Part shown: piece by piece, positions 12,001-21,868 of the stretch
Layout of the letters: each line of letters starts with the position of its first letter
How positions within the stretch are numbered: position 1 is the first letter of the stretch
From: Cyprinodon diabolis
Lineage: Eukaryota; Chordata; Actinopteri; Cyprinodontiformes; Cyprinodontidae
NCBI GenBank assembly: GCA_030533445.1
Contig: CM060070.1
Span: forward strand, 31,110,001 to 31,174,000
Direction of reading: 5' to 3'
DNA length: 64,000 nt
Notes under the pieces: generated by a model
What the model was told of the DNA's origin: nothing
Databases searched by the model: none
What the model saw: the letters and a program-made list of their open reading frames with translations, nothing else
Translations under genes and position numbers: made by a program

Positions 12001-15000
12001 TGTGCTTCCTTTGTTTTCACCTTGTAAAGCGATTATATTACTTCTGCTGGAAATTGGTGTGCTGTCGCACACAAGGCATAAAGCTTTAGCAGTTAAAATG
12101 TTTCTGTGGAAACTGTTCATATTAAGGTCATTATTTAGACTTAGAACAGGAAAAAAATGTACAGAAAAACATTAAAAAGTTTAATAATTGATTTATGCGT
12201 TTTGATTTAGTTGGTTTGATACTCTTAACTAGCTTGTGAAAACAAAAAAGTGGAGTAATCTATATTAAGAAGGGGGGGTGGAAAGTTTACATTATTGCCT
12301 CTGTTGCCATCTGCTGGCCAAAGATGGCATTGTAAGAGGCAGAACCGCTGAATAGTACTACCTTATATTTTATTATTTACTTAGTTGATTGTATTTCCAG
12401 GTTTGAGTAAATGATTTTAAATGCATAATTCTGGTTTGTCTTGATAATAAATAATGGCCTCTTGTTTGATCAGCAGGGAGGGAAACATGAGGAACCCACA
12501 GGACTTCCTCCCAGCAGCACCCTCCTGCATGGCCATCACGCCACTGGACCCACACCATCTGTTGGCCAACCAGAAGGCTTTACTAGTGAGATAAACTTTA
12601 GCTCATTGCAGAGCTTTGAAACCCCACATTTATTGACCAATGGTTTCTAAGGACTTGTATGTTTGTCTTTAGGTCTCCCTGGCGGTTTGGCCCGGTCAGC
12701 TCACTCTTCCAGCAGCTCAGACATCAAAAGAGAAGACAAAGAAGATGATGAAAACTCATCTATTGCCGATAAGTCAGAGGACGAAAAGAAGGACTCTAAG
12801 GCTGCACGTAATCGAACAAGGTAAGCTTCTCTGCCTGCTTGTCACTATAACATCAGGCATCACTTTTGGATCTTTTTAAATGCACATTTATATTATACTA
12901 TGCAGCATCAGAAGATAACTTACCATCAACTAAGTATTATGATATATTGAAAGTGATGTGATGATTTAAACTTCTGTTACAATTCCCAGATTTACATTAT
13001 CAGAGGACTCTTCTTTTCTGTGTTTCCCACTGATTGTTCAGGCTATGCTAGGTGTTTTAACATTGTCAACCCCCCCCTCCCTTTATGTCACGTTTTCAGA
13101 AAGGAGGCGTTGACCCTCCAGATGCTCTCTAGCCTATCAGACCAGAAAGATGAGTAAGTTTTCCCCAACAGAGAATCAACTTTTAGTGCTTTGTGGGCTC
13201 TTAAAAATCAAAACTCAATGGACTGATCTTGCACTTGGTGGATAAAATGATTTATAGCACTTTTTAATATATTCTTTTTATTATACACTTAATGAGAAAA
13301 CTAAAAAGGGGTTAATAAATCTTCCCAATAACATGTTAACATTGGTTTACAACTAAATTCATCCAACTGGATCACGCGGTTATCTTAAACAGAAAGTTGA
13401 GTTTCTCAGGGGGACTCTGTGCACAATAACGTTTAATAAGTTTGTTTTTGAGTCAAAATAAAATATAGAGGAAGGAATTTAAGACAGAGGTGAGCAGTTC
13501 TTGAAGGATGTTATTGTGTTTGGGTTAGAAATGTTTCTGATCTGATCCTGCTGAATCCCACAGCTGACTCCTTACCAAGGTCATGTTTTTCCAGAGGACA
13601 CCCAATGTTCTGCAGATGGGACAGAGAAAACTACATGAGGTCTCAGCTTAGCACTTCATTTCAGACTTCATAAAGTTCGAACTATTACACAGGCTTACAA
13701 TTAGAATCAACAGTAAGGTAATCACATTTATAGTCATTTACAGTAAAGCCCAAAGTGATTGATACCTCCAACAGATTTAGTTTCATTTAGCCCGAAGGTT
13801 TGATAGGACATTTATGGACTCCTCAATAACCAGTGGAAAAAAAGTCAATCCCTTATTGTTATTGCTCACCTTCTGCATGTTTCCACTTTTATTTTGGTGC
13901 TGAACACCTAGTCTTTAAGGTTAGAAGGCCTGTCTGCCATCACATTAATCTTGGCTCCCTTCAAAGGAATTAACTAGGCCACTCTAAAACATCCAGTTAG
14001 TGGAAAAATGAAAAGAAATTATAATAATTCTACCGAAATGGAGAATGGGTATTTATGTTCCAGCTTAACCTTAGATTGGAAAAAAATGCATATTCTCAAT
14101 GATATCTAATTTATAGTAAATGTTCTACATAAGATGAAATTGTTTTTTTTTTATTATTATTTACTTTGTAACTAAAATTTCATCTTTGATCATTCAGTAC
14201 ATCTTGAAGGGTGACTGACAATATCTTTACTCCGTTGTAGCTGATGATGATAATGGTTCACAAGAAGGCTTACTAAGAAATCCCAAAGTTCTGTAGGAGG
14301 TTTCAATTAAGAAATCTGTCTGATTCAGGGGTTCAAGCAGGGAGAGGACTAGATTTGTCTTCTCCGTCTCTAAAATGATTTATTTCTCATTTTTATAGCC
14401 CATTTAATGTCTTACAACAGAGACCATATAGAATATATTTCAGCATTTTAAATGCGGGGGAAAATATGCAAGGCGATAAATTTTTGTTTGCTTTCATCCT
14501 TCAAACCCCTTGTTTATAATAAAAGAAAATATTGTAGAGTAAGAGAACCTTCTAGTTGTTGTTAACTAACTTAATTTAAAGTTAATCCCACCAAGAAACA
14601 TTCGTTGGATGACATTAAATTACCAGATGTTATTAAACCGTTTTAAGAAAGCTCTTAATGCTATAAATTAGGCCTTTAACTCGCTAGGCACTGTAAGACT
14701 TTTACCACCTGCACAGTTTATAGTCACATTCTAGCCAGTTTCACTGTATGTTTGAGGCTTCTGTTGTTGCACCACAAAAGTAACCACTCTATTTCCATTT
14801 GTCAGCAGTCAGGACAATGAGGATGATGAGGACGTTCCCCCTGAGGTGAAGATGGAGCGGGAGAGGGAACGGCGAGTGGCTAACAACGCCAGGGAGCGTC
14901 TCAGAGTGCGGGACATCAATGAGGCTTTTAAGGAGCTTGGGAGGATGTGCCAGCTGCACCTCAGCCATGACAAACCTCAGACCAAACTCCTCATTCTTCA

Positions 15001-15275
15001 TCAAGCGGTCAACGTCATCCTCAATCTAGAACAACAAGTCAGAGGTGAGTTTGGAAGCACCGCCTTTATCAGCCCCCGGTGTTCAGTTTATTTCTTCACT
15101 GTGAGATGTTTCTGCTTTTGTTTTGACAGAGCGCAACCTTAATCCGAAGGCAGCGTGTTTAAAAAGGCGTGAGGAAGAGAAGGTTTCCGGGGTGGTGGGA
15201 GAGGCCCCCATGCAGCTCCCAGGAGGTCACCCAAATATGGGAGGAGATGGACACAATCCAGTTGGCCACATGTAA
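99..15275 (+). CDS. tcf3: Transcription factor E2-alpha (class I bHLH), 3' part of gene, 13 coding exons
   Basis: Coding exons: 99-145, 8585-8684, 8765-8865, 9113-9206, 9318-9376, 9477-9552, 9728-9789, 11782(or 11785)-11979, 12474(or 12477)-12585, 12673-12820, 13100-13153, 14806(or 14809)-15044, 15130-15275. All join in frame, giving about 476 residues; the N-terminal exons lie before the window. Recognisable pieces in order: TQPKKIRK near the start; the activation domain 2 signature KALASIY (exon from 9318 into 9477); [12 protein letters not shown] at 11800; the acidic stretch before bHLH; the basic region [15 protein letters not shown] and helix-loop-helix to LEQQVR (14846-15040); and the tail [20 protein letters not shown] ending in GHM. 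The residues MCQLHL and HQAVNVILN fit TCF3 in its E12 form better than TCF4 or TCF12, and the neighbours uqcr11 and mbd3 agree. Known role: E-proteins dimerise with tissue-specific bHLH factors and bind CANNTG E-boxes in the nucleus. Whether this is tcf3a or tcf3b cannot be told here. Confidence 0.93.
1668..1689. repeat. Poly-C run (22 bases)
   Basis: Uninterrupted C run inside the large tcf3 intron, likely length-polymorphic. A shorter 12-C run is at 55872-55883. Confidence 0.9.
2522..2703. repeat. Polypyrimidine / polypurine low-complexity tract
   Basis: The + strand is almost all C and T, with repeated tctctc and cgtctc units. The opposite strand opens a long Arg/Glu-rich frame that is a by-product of the GA repeat rather than a gene. 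Confidence 0.85.
4118..4500 (+). repeat. Unclassified dispersed repeat, copy 1
   Basis: Shares long diverged stretches with the reverse complement of 32100-32475, including ttctaatgatactgccacct, ggaacttctgaccct and cttatagatgcat in the same order. Two copies of one family are therefore present about 28 kb apart in opposite orientation. No terminal repeats or coding potential were recognised. Confidence 0.6.
6564..7505 (-). pseudogene. Degenerate pogo-type transposase (DDE superfamily), C-terminal part
   Basis: Two open stretches (7302-7505 and 6564-6794) are separated by stops and a duplicated block. The first carries [16 protein letters not shown], the segment around the second catalytic Asp of pogo/Tigger transposases, followed by QPLDIGVNR. 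The second ends in an acidic tail ([11 protein letters not shown]), as many of these transposases do. No helix-turn-helix N-terminus is readable, and the protein cannot be functional. Confidence 0.7.
7622..8167. mobile_element. Non-autonomous hAT element (546 bp) nested in the pogo relic
   Basis: Ends are perfect 12-bp inverted repeats, TAGAGACTGACA and TGTCAGTCTCTA, flanked by a perfect 8-bp target duplication CGCACCGC (7614-7621 and 8168-8175). An 8-bp duplication and a TAGAG terminus are hallmarks of the hAT superfamily. The interior has repeated tcccgtccc / gggatt blocks near both ends and no open reading frame of note. It inserted after the pogo element, because its target duplication lies inside the pogo right arm. 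Confidence 0.9.
9877..10120. other. AT-rich intronic sequence before inverted-repeat element
   Basis: Part of the tcf3 intron 9790-11781. It begins with gggtttccgcgggtcattaaa, wording typical of a dispersed fish repeat, but no boundaries could be fixed. Nothing coding. Confidence 0.3.
10132..10717 (-). mobile_element. Half-copy of a long-armed inverted-repeat DNA element (A core plus right arm)
   Basis: It holds a core (gctgaactgct ... cacaactcca, 10139-10352) followed by an arm of about 360 bp that ends in poly-A and ccctttaa. The arm is the reverse complement of the left arm of the copy at 16101-16616, while the core has the same orientation in both. The simplest reading is a parent element built as arm-core-inverted arm, with each copy having lost one arm. 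A TTAA at the outer edge (10714-10717) fits a TTAA target site. Superfamily not assigned. Confidence 0.65.
13100..13153 (+). CDS. tcf3: tcf3 54-nt in-frame exon (possible cassette exon)
   Basis: A short exon flanked by a good acceptor (ttttcag) and donor (gtaagt). It enters with two bases carried from the previous exon and leaves with two carried, so including or skipping it keeps the frame. It adds 18 residues containing [12 protein letters not shown] just before the acidic segment upstream of the bHLH. Human E12 as I know it joins the flanking exons directly, so this is either a fish-specific or a less familiar alternative exon. No transcript evidence is available. Confidence 0.6.
14846..15044 (+). 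other. tcf3: bHLH domain segment of tcf3, E12-type exon
   Basis: This part of the exon encodes the basic DNA-contact region ([11 protein letters not shown]), helix 1 ([12 protein letters not shown]), the loop and helix 2 ([20 protein letters not shown]). Mammalian TCF3 has two mutually exclusive versions of this exon, giving E12 and E47. The wording CQLHL with LHQAV is E12-like. A second, E47-like copy is not visible in either the 1.65-kb upstream intron or the 85-bp downstream intron. Confidence 0.85.
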
Positions 15276-15281
15276 CTCCAG

Positions 15282-17172
15282 GTAAGCTTTTTATTAAGGT
15301 GATTTTGGCACTAGAGAAAAGCTGATCGCAGACCAGAAAGGCAGTCTGTTACCCTGTAACCCTGCTAACAGATGTATTATTATTATTACTAGGGATCTAA
15401 TCAAATAATTGACTCCTGATGGTGAAAAAATGGTTTAATAGATTCCTATTTTTCCCTGATTACTTAATAACGCCTGCTTGGAAAGAAGTTCTTTTGGTGT
15501 TTTTATGTTACCACTGTTTATTAAGTAGAGCCTCACCTGTATTTGCGAGAGTAGTAATGCAAGAGGGGAGTCATGCTAGAGCAGAAACAGGAATGGATCT
15601 ATAGTCCGCTCCCACATTATTTACACAGATTAATGGGGACAAGGATGCAGAATGCACTTAATAATTGTGAATATAAACACTCTGTAAACTCCTCACGTTG
15701 TGTCCTATTTAGCAGACATTTTGCAGTGCTGCAGCTGAACTTCGTTCTTGTGTTTGGAAGGCAAGAATGTGAGGATAGAAAGGATAGTGGAGGGCATTGT
15801 AGCAAGATTGTGTAGATATAGGTCCCCAATTATTGCTAGATAAATGGGAAAAAAAAGTTTTAAGCAACACTTTGAGTTACTTGTATATCAAGGGCATTGT
15901 AAATATCATTATTATTATTTTAAACTATCCCAGTTTCTCTTAAAAATGACTTTTATTTTTTATTTTAATGGCCACAATTTCCTGATTTAAAGAGGGTAGC
16001 AGCATTGGTTTGGCACCTGTTGTCTATTGAACAATCTTTGTAGATCACTACAGCAGGCACAGTTATTGCACCTGCATGTTTGTTTTGTTTTTTTGCACAC
16101 TTAAAGGGGATCACAGTTTTTTTTTTTTTTTTTTTTTTTACATTGGGCCCTAGATTTTATGTTATTACATCATGTTCTACTCACACATATGAGTTTTGTG
16201 TCATTTGGTGCTGTTCTGAAGATATTCCGTTAGGAAGACGTTACTTGGATATAACCTATGGGCAACGACTTGAAGGCATAAACTAAACTGTTCATAATTT
16301 ATCATTTATGGTATGCATTTATAACATGTAGACGAATCACTGTCCCCCACACATCCGCGGTTATATTTTTTATATTTATATCTTTTAAAACAGAGCGTGT
16401 ATGAAGTCATCCACGCGCGGCGGCTAGCGTTCATTCTTCGTGTCCGCTGAACTGCTGCTAGTTTTACTCACATGCCTGGAAGATGTCTAGTGCTACTACC
16501 ACAGATGATCTCGCTCTCCAAATGGAATTGACAGTTCAGATTAGCTAGCTGAATGAATAGAAGGGGTAGAGCGTAGCCGCCTGTAGCCCGGGCTGCCTGT
16601 CACAACTCCATTCCGTTTTCTTTTTTGGAAGTCTTTGAAGACGATGCCTTAAACTTGCAACCAGGATCCATCATTCACAGGAAGTCAGTCTGTACTTGAG
16701 CTAGAAATAAAATAAATAAATGAGGAAAGGAGGGAGTTTACCTGAAGCAGACGTTGGGAGAGAACAGGAAGTGGGAATGTTCTAGAAAGGTGTTCCGTCT
16801 GTGATGGACCTACTGGATACAGGAATGTTTGCAGCCCTCTCCAAATAATTTCTTAAGATAAGGTTGTACGTTCTCTAAGGAGTACAGATATAGGCTGACT
16901 TTTATTGTTGAAGTTGAATCCCAACAACATTTGTAAATGTTGGCATCAAATCATTTTGCTTTGAATTTGTAACATCCATTGTGCGTCATAATCAGCATTG
17001 CTTCTGCTTGGTTCAATCATGTATTGGAGGACATGAAACATTACTAAGGCAGCTGCAGCTTGTTCAGAATTATTTAATTAATTGTACTAGATAGAAAAAA
17101 ATAGTTTTGCCCTTTTTTTCCACATAAATGCATATTTTTAATTTAACTTTTGACCTTCTTATTATTTTCCAG
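15282..17172 (+). other. tcf3 3' UTR intron
   Basis: Between the donor at 15281 and the acceptor at 17171-17172. Apart from the half-element at 16101-16616 it holds ordinary AT-rich sequence; no exon or RNA gene was seen. Confidence 0.5.
16101..16616 (+). mobile_element. Half-copy of a long-armed inverted-repeat DNA element (left arm plus A core)
   Basis: Starts at ttaaagggga followed by a T run and acattgggccc, runs through the arm to atatcttttaaaacaaagcg-like sequence, then the core ending cacaactcca. It pairs with 10132-10717 as described there. It lies in the 3' UTR intron of tcf3. Nothing coding. Confidence 0.65.
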
Positions 17173-20100
17173 GTCTGGTGTTTTCCTGGCTGTCAGCGGA
17201 TGTGGCCTTAACAGATTTCTTCCACCCATTATTCTCAGAGTGTGTGTGTGCGTGTGCGTGTATATATGTGGACATGTCTGTGTATTGTCCGTTCAAGTTT
17301 CATGATGCACATTCACATGCATACTGCCAAAACTGACACAATCTGTTTTTCTCACTCCCAGCCATGACTACAAGCTCAAATGTGAAGAACTTTTTTTTTT
17401 CTCGTTTTTGTCTTGTTTTGTTATATACGTGTAATATTTTATTTACTTTGTTTTTTTTTTGGTTTCCAACATAATTGAACACCAGAGTACTTTTTGTCCT
17501 TCAAACACTTTGGGACTACTCACACTGCCAAGAGGTGCTCTGGTGGAGGAATAAAAAGGAGACCTACACAAACACAAATTAAATCAAGGATTTGTGCCTA
17601 ATTGTTACATGTTTTCTATTTGACATTAAGGCAAATTGCTTTACATGTGAGGAACATTTGTGAGGGATTGCTTATGTGTATGAGCAGTTATTTTTTTAAT
17701 GTATGTCATTCCCAGCGTGATGGTACAGTCTTACATATGTTATGTAACTCACAGCTGGAGTTGAACTGTCAAAATTCGGTCACTCGTCCTCGAGCGTGTG
17801 GAGACTGGCGGAAAGTCGGCCCCGATGTTTTTTTGACAATTCAAGCGCAGCTTATCTGAAAAGTGGGAGCTCAGACCAGACTTGGTCTCAACCCCTGGCT
17901 GTATCTGGAGGCTTGGAATCAAAGACTTCTTCCTTGAAAGTAAAGAAATATCCAAGTGAAAGAATCGGTCAACAAAACAAACAAACAAAAAAAACTGTTC
18001 TTCCACTTTGTTGACCGAGCATCGTCTCGTTTCTCCAGCAAGCCCTCGGCCACGCATTCAGGTTTTTGTCCTGCTTTGTGTTGTAAAGCATACATGGACG
18101 AGACGAAGCACAGTTGGACCGATTTTAGGCTTGACCTGCGTCACATTTCAGCCCCCCGACAGTCTTGTATTAAAGCCATCAAAATCACCTGTAAGCGACC
18201 AGCATCACTTTTTATGCTGATCCGACATGGTTTACTGACAGTGCCAGCGGAATCAAGTGTTTTTTTTCTTTTCTTTTTTGCCCCCAAACCTTTATTCATG
18301 TACTTTAAAAGGCAAACACATCAAGGAGGGATTTTCCTTTTTTTTTTCTTCATGGTTAAAGCAGAAGAGCCTTTTTTTTATTTTTTTTTATTCCTAAATG
18401 AGCATTCCCGCTGAATTATCAACCCTTCACCTTCTTCCCGACCTTCAGCGTGTTCTCCCCTTTCTTACTGAGAGAAGTGCGACCTGTAAATTCACTTCAT
18501 ACATTATTCTGTTTCATTTTTCAAAGGTAAATATATATAAAAAATATATATATTTTTTGTTAGTCTATACATTGTAGATTTTTTACATAAATGGCAATAT
18601 TAGTTTGAAGTTTAGAGTGTATTGTAGATGAGCTGTATAAGGGGATATTTAACATTTAAATGATTTTCAAAACTAAAATTGAAATCAAACTGGGATGACA
18701 GGAAAAGGATGGACAAATGATAAATGAACGTGTTTGTAAATCCTTTTAATATTCCAGTTTTAGTTCAAAGGCACATCAATAGCCACCAAGTTGAATGCCT
18801 TCTTTTCCATTTGGGCATATCTGGACAATTTGTGCCACAGTCGTGTGACAAAACATCAGAAGGGATTTTGCTTTTTTCCTTGTCTCCAACAGTAATTAAT
18901 ATGCAACTGGTTTTTGAATGTAGCTACCATGCTAAATGTGGATTTGCCTTCATTTTCAAAGTTGTTTCTGGGTTTTGTTAGCACATTGTAATAAATTTCT
19001 TTTCACTTTTAAGTGTCTGCCCTTAAACTAAGCAAGTCTGTGTCTAAAGGCAGATGTCTGGATTTCTTTTGGGGGTGTAAGGTAATGGATATTATTGAGA
19101 ACAAAACAGTGTTATTGTGATGTTATTCCCAAGTCATGTTAATATTTTTCTTTTTTTTTTTTTTTTTTTACCAACGTGTAATCACAAGTGGGAGGTAGAA
19201 CATTTTGTGTGTTTCATTTATATAAAAAAAAGAAAAAAAATGAAGAAAAAGACATATACAAATCAATAGTGTGGCCTTTTCATTCTCAAGACTTAAGATG
19301 TCACAATGGGAGAGTGATGCCTTATCAGTGCCTGAACTTGTGTTTTCTTTTTTTCCATTTAAGACAGTTTTATGTTGTGTACCATATCATTTCATTTATC
19401 TTGGAGATTAAAGAGGTACTTGTTCATTCCCCCCCATCCTCCCTTTTCTCCAAATGTTTTTCTTTTTCTTTTCAATTTTTGAGGAAGAAGTTTAAATGGT
19501 ATAAAGAGATTTTCTTTCAGTGTACCTAGTTAAATAAATAAATGTTAAGCAGATCTTGTTTAGTTTATTTCTTTTTTTCTCTGCTGTCTTTTCAACTGGA
19601 TTACATTGTCAGCCTGCTGTTTTCATTGAGGTCACTGGTCCAGGTTTTGGTGCCCTGTAATTACAACAGTCATATGACAAGGTTATAAAAAGACTTCCTT
19701 TTTCCTCAGATCAGTTAACTGCTTGGGTATGTTGTAGGTGTGTTGCTTCAACTTCCATGTAGGGAGGATTTCTTTTTCTTTTTTTTTTTTTAAACCTACG
19801 TTAGCTCAGTCATTTTAATAGGAGCTTTTTTTTTTGTTTTTTTTTTAAACTTGTTTTGCAGTGGCTTTATGTGTAATCAGTTATCATTTTCAGTTAATTT
19901 TTTCAGTTTTTTGTGGCGTTGACTCAAGGATTTCTGTCAGATTAATTTGATTAAAATCAGTAGTTGTGCTGGATATCTGAAATTCAACGAAAAATGTCTT
20001 AATGTTTATATCTGACATGCCCAAATATATAGACTCACAAATTCAACAAATTTCTCCAAAACTTAAGGTTTCGGCTTCCATTAACAATAGCGAGCACTGA

Positions 20101-20440
20101 TTTTTGTTTTTGTTTTTTTAGAACAAAAAAAAAACTTTTTTTTCCCCCCATGACATTATTTAGCTAAACTAAAAAGGGATGCGACCAATAAGTATTTAAA
20201 ACATTTACAGTTTTGTTTTTTATCTGGGTTGAGGAGAGTGTTGGCTTCTTTCTGACTCGATCTCTTCTATTTACATACAAATAGCTCTGATTTGTCCTGT
20301 ATATACCATTTAATGTAGCAATAAATGTGCCATTTTTAACAACAGATTATACATTTTACAATGTCTGGCTTTGGAATATTGTATACATAAAAAAAAAATA
20401 AAAGGAGTCTTTTTAATAAAAGAATTTATGTAGTTCGGAA
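17173..20440 (+). other. tcf3: tcf3 3' UTR, terminal non-coding exon
   Basis: Five bases after the stop codon (15273-15275) a strong donor, ctccag|gtaagc, occurs at 15281. The first good acceptor downstream, attttccag, is at 17172. The following 3.2 kb is AT- and T-rich, without credible coding frames, and ends with AATAAA signals at 20320, 20398 and 20415; earlier AATAAA motifs near 18991 and 19533 could give shorter forms. The intron between holds one half-copy of a long inverted-repeat element. Inferred from splice and poly(A) signals only. Confidence 0.6.
17220..17272. repeat. TG/TA microsatellite-like tract
   Basis: Short imperfect tgtgtg ... gcgtgtgcgtgtatatatgtg tract within the tcf3 3' UTR. 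Confidence 0.7.
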
Positions 20441-21868
20441 GTTGAATTTATTTAATTGCATCTGATAGGAATCTTCAAATACAGGTCAATTTCATTAAAT
20501 TAGATATGAAAAGTTGATTTGTTTGATTTTAAAATTAAACTCGTCTGAAAGTGAACATATTTATTATATGAGTAATGAAAGTTTTTAAAATTTACTTATT
20601 AAATTTTTTTTTATATTACATGACACATATAGAATTTTTAAAACAAAGATGCCCTGATGAGTAATGTGGATAATGTGGAAGTTTTTAGTCTGGCCCTGCT
20701 AAGAGGTTGAAAAAGCTCAGGTTCCTTACAATGATCTAAATTTTTCTGCAATGTTTGGTCTCTCATCTTATAAGTTACACACTAGGTGTTGGTATCTACT
20801 CTAAATTTCCTTGGGATTATGCTACCCTTGACTTTGATAACTGATTCCTCTCTACTCTTCCTCCAGACTGTTGGACCTTGATTTCTGATGTGATGCTAAA
20901 TGTAGTTTTAGTTAAACTAAATCTACTTGTCACCATTTGAACTTTTTGGGTATTCTCTGTTATTTTAACAGATGAAATGCTAAAGCTGATGCACTAGGTA
21001 CTGTGGTGGCTCTATTGCTTGGGTATCTTTTCCTTCCACTCAACTTCCCAATAAAATTCCTTTACTCAGCTTATCTAATGTGCTATAGTGGTTTACTTGC
21101 CCTGTAAAGAAGTCTGTGACATTATTAAAATTATCTCCTTCCAAATAGTGCATGGAATTTGTAGCTGTGGCTTTTTTTTTTTAAAGTCACCATTATCATT
21201 CAGATCAGAAATCGATGCTTAAAATCAAAGTTTTGATGACATTTTAACTTATTAAAATGTATCTACAACACAACTAGACATGATGCATGAAAATATTAAG
21301 GATTCTATTGGTATCGATCAGTTAACAGCTGTGGTTGAGTGGGTTGACCACTAATGTGCACTTTTTGTGACATGATTGACAGGAACTCCCTTGCAATGTG
21401 ATGACCTAAGAGAGCCATGCAGCAGATAGTAAAGGGATCTAAGAATCTCAATATGACCGTAGTTCTACTATGCAACTCCTCACATCCTATGTTTGAACTG
21501 CTGCCATCAGGCAAAAAAACACTTAGATTTCTGCCTCCTGAATTGTTGAAGATTGTGCAATTTATAGAATTGCACTTATCTGATTATTTTCCCTTTATTA
21601 TACCTAAGGAATTGTAAGGAATTCATTTTATCGTTAAATCCCATCATATAGTTTATAAAAACTGAGGCTTTTATTGAAAAATGTCTCCAAAGCTCAGTGG
21701 GCTCACTGGTGTCCAGAAATCAGCCTGAGTTAAACTCGATACAAATTATGAACGCTGTATACTTTTACACAGGCAGAAGGGGCAGCTCGTCCTGAGGTCC
21801 TCTAAATCCATCAATCGAAACTGACGGCGGCGGTTCTCCAGTCGGGAAGAGCTTTCTAGAAGATCAGA
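20441..21868. other. Intergenic region tcf3-uqcr11
   Basis: AT-rich spacer. The only recognisable item is a possible non-LTR retrotransposon remnant at about 21417-21617. The last 100 bases before the uqcr11 start are more GC-rich (gacggcggcggttctcc, 21822-21841) and probably include its promoter and 5' UTR. Confidence 0.5.
21417..21617 (+). mobile_element. Possible non-LTR retrotransposon reverse-transcriptase C-terminal remnant
   Basis: The + frame reads VVLLCNSSHPMFELLPSGKK, which resembles the phrase (HPL...LLPSGRR) near the C-terminus of some fish non-LTR ORF2 proteins. Only about 65 residues are open and the similarity is short, so this is a weak call. Confidence 0.35.

Noticed and set aside
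17956..18414. 152-codon open frame on the + strand
   Set aside because: Lies in the tcf3 3' UTR; Phe/Lys-rich from T and A runs; no family resemblance.
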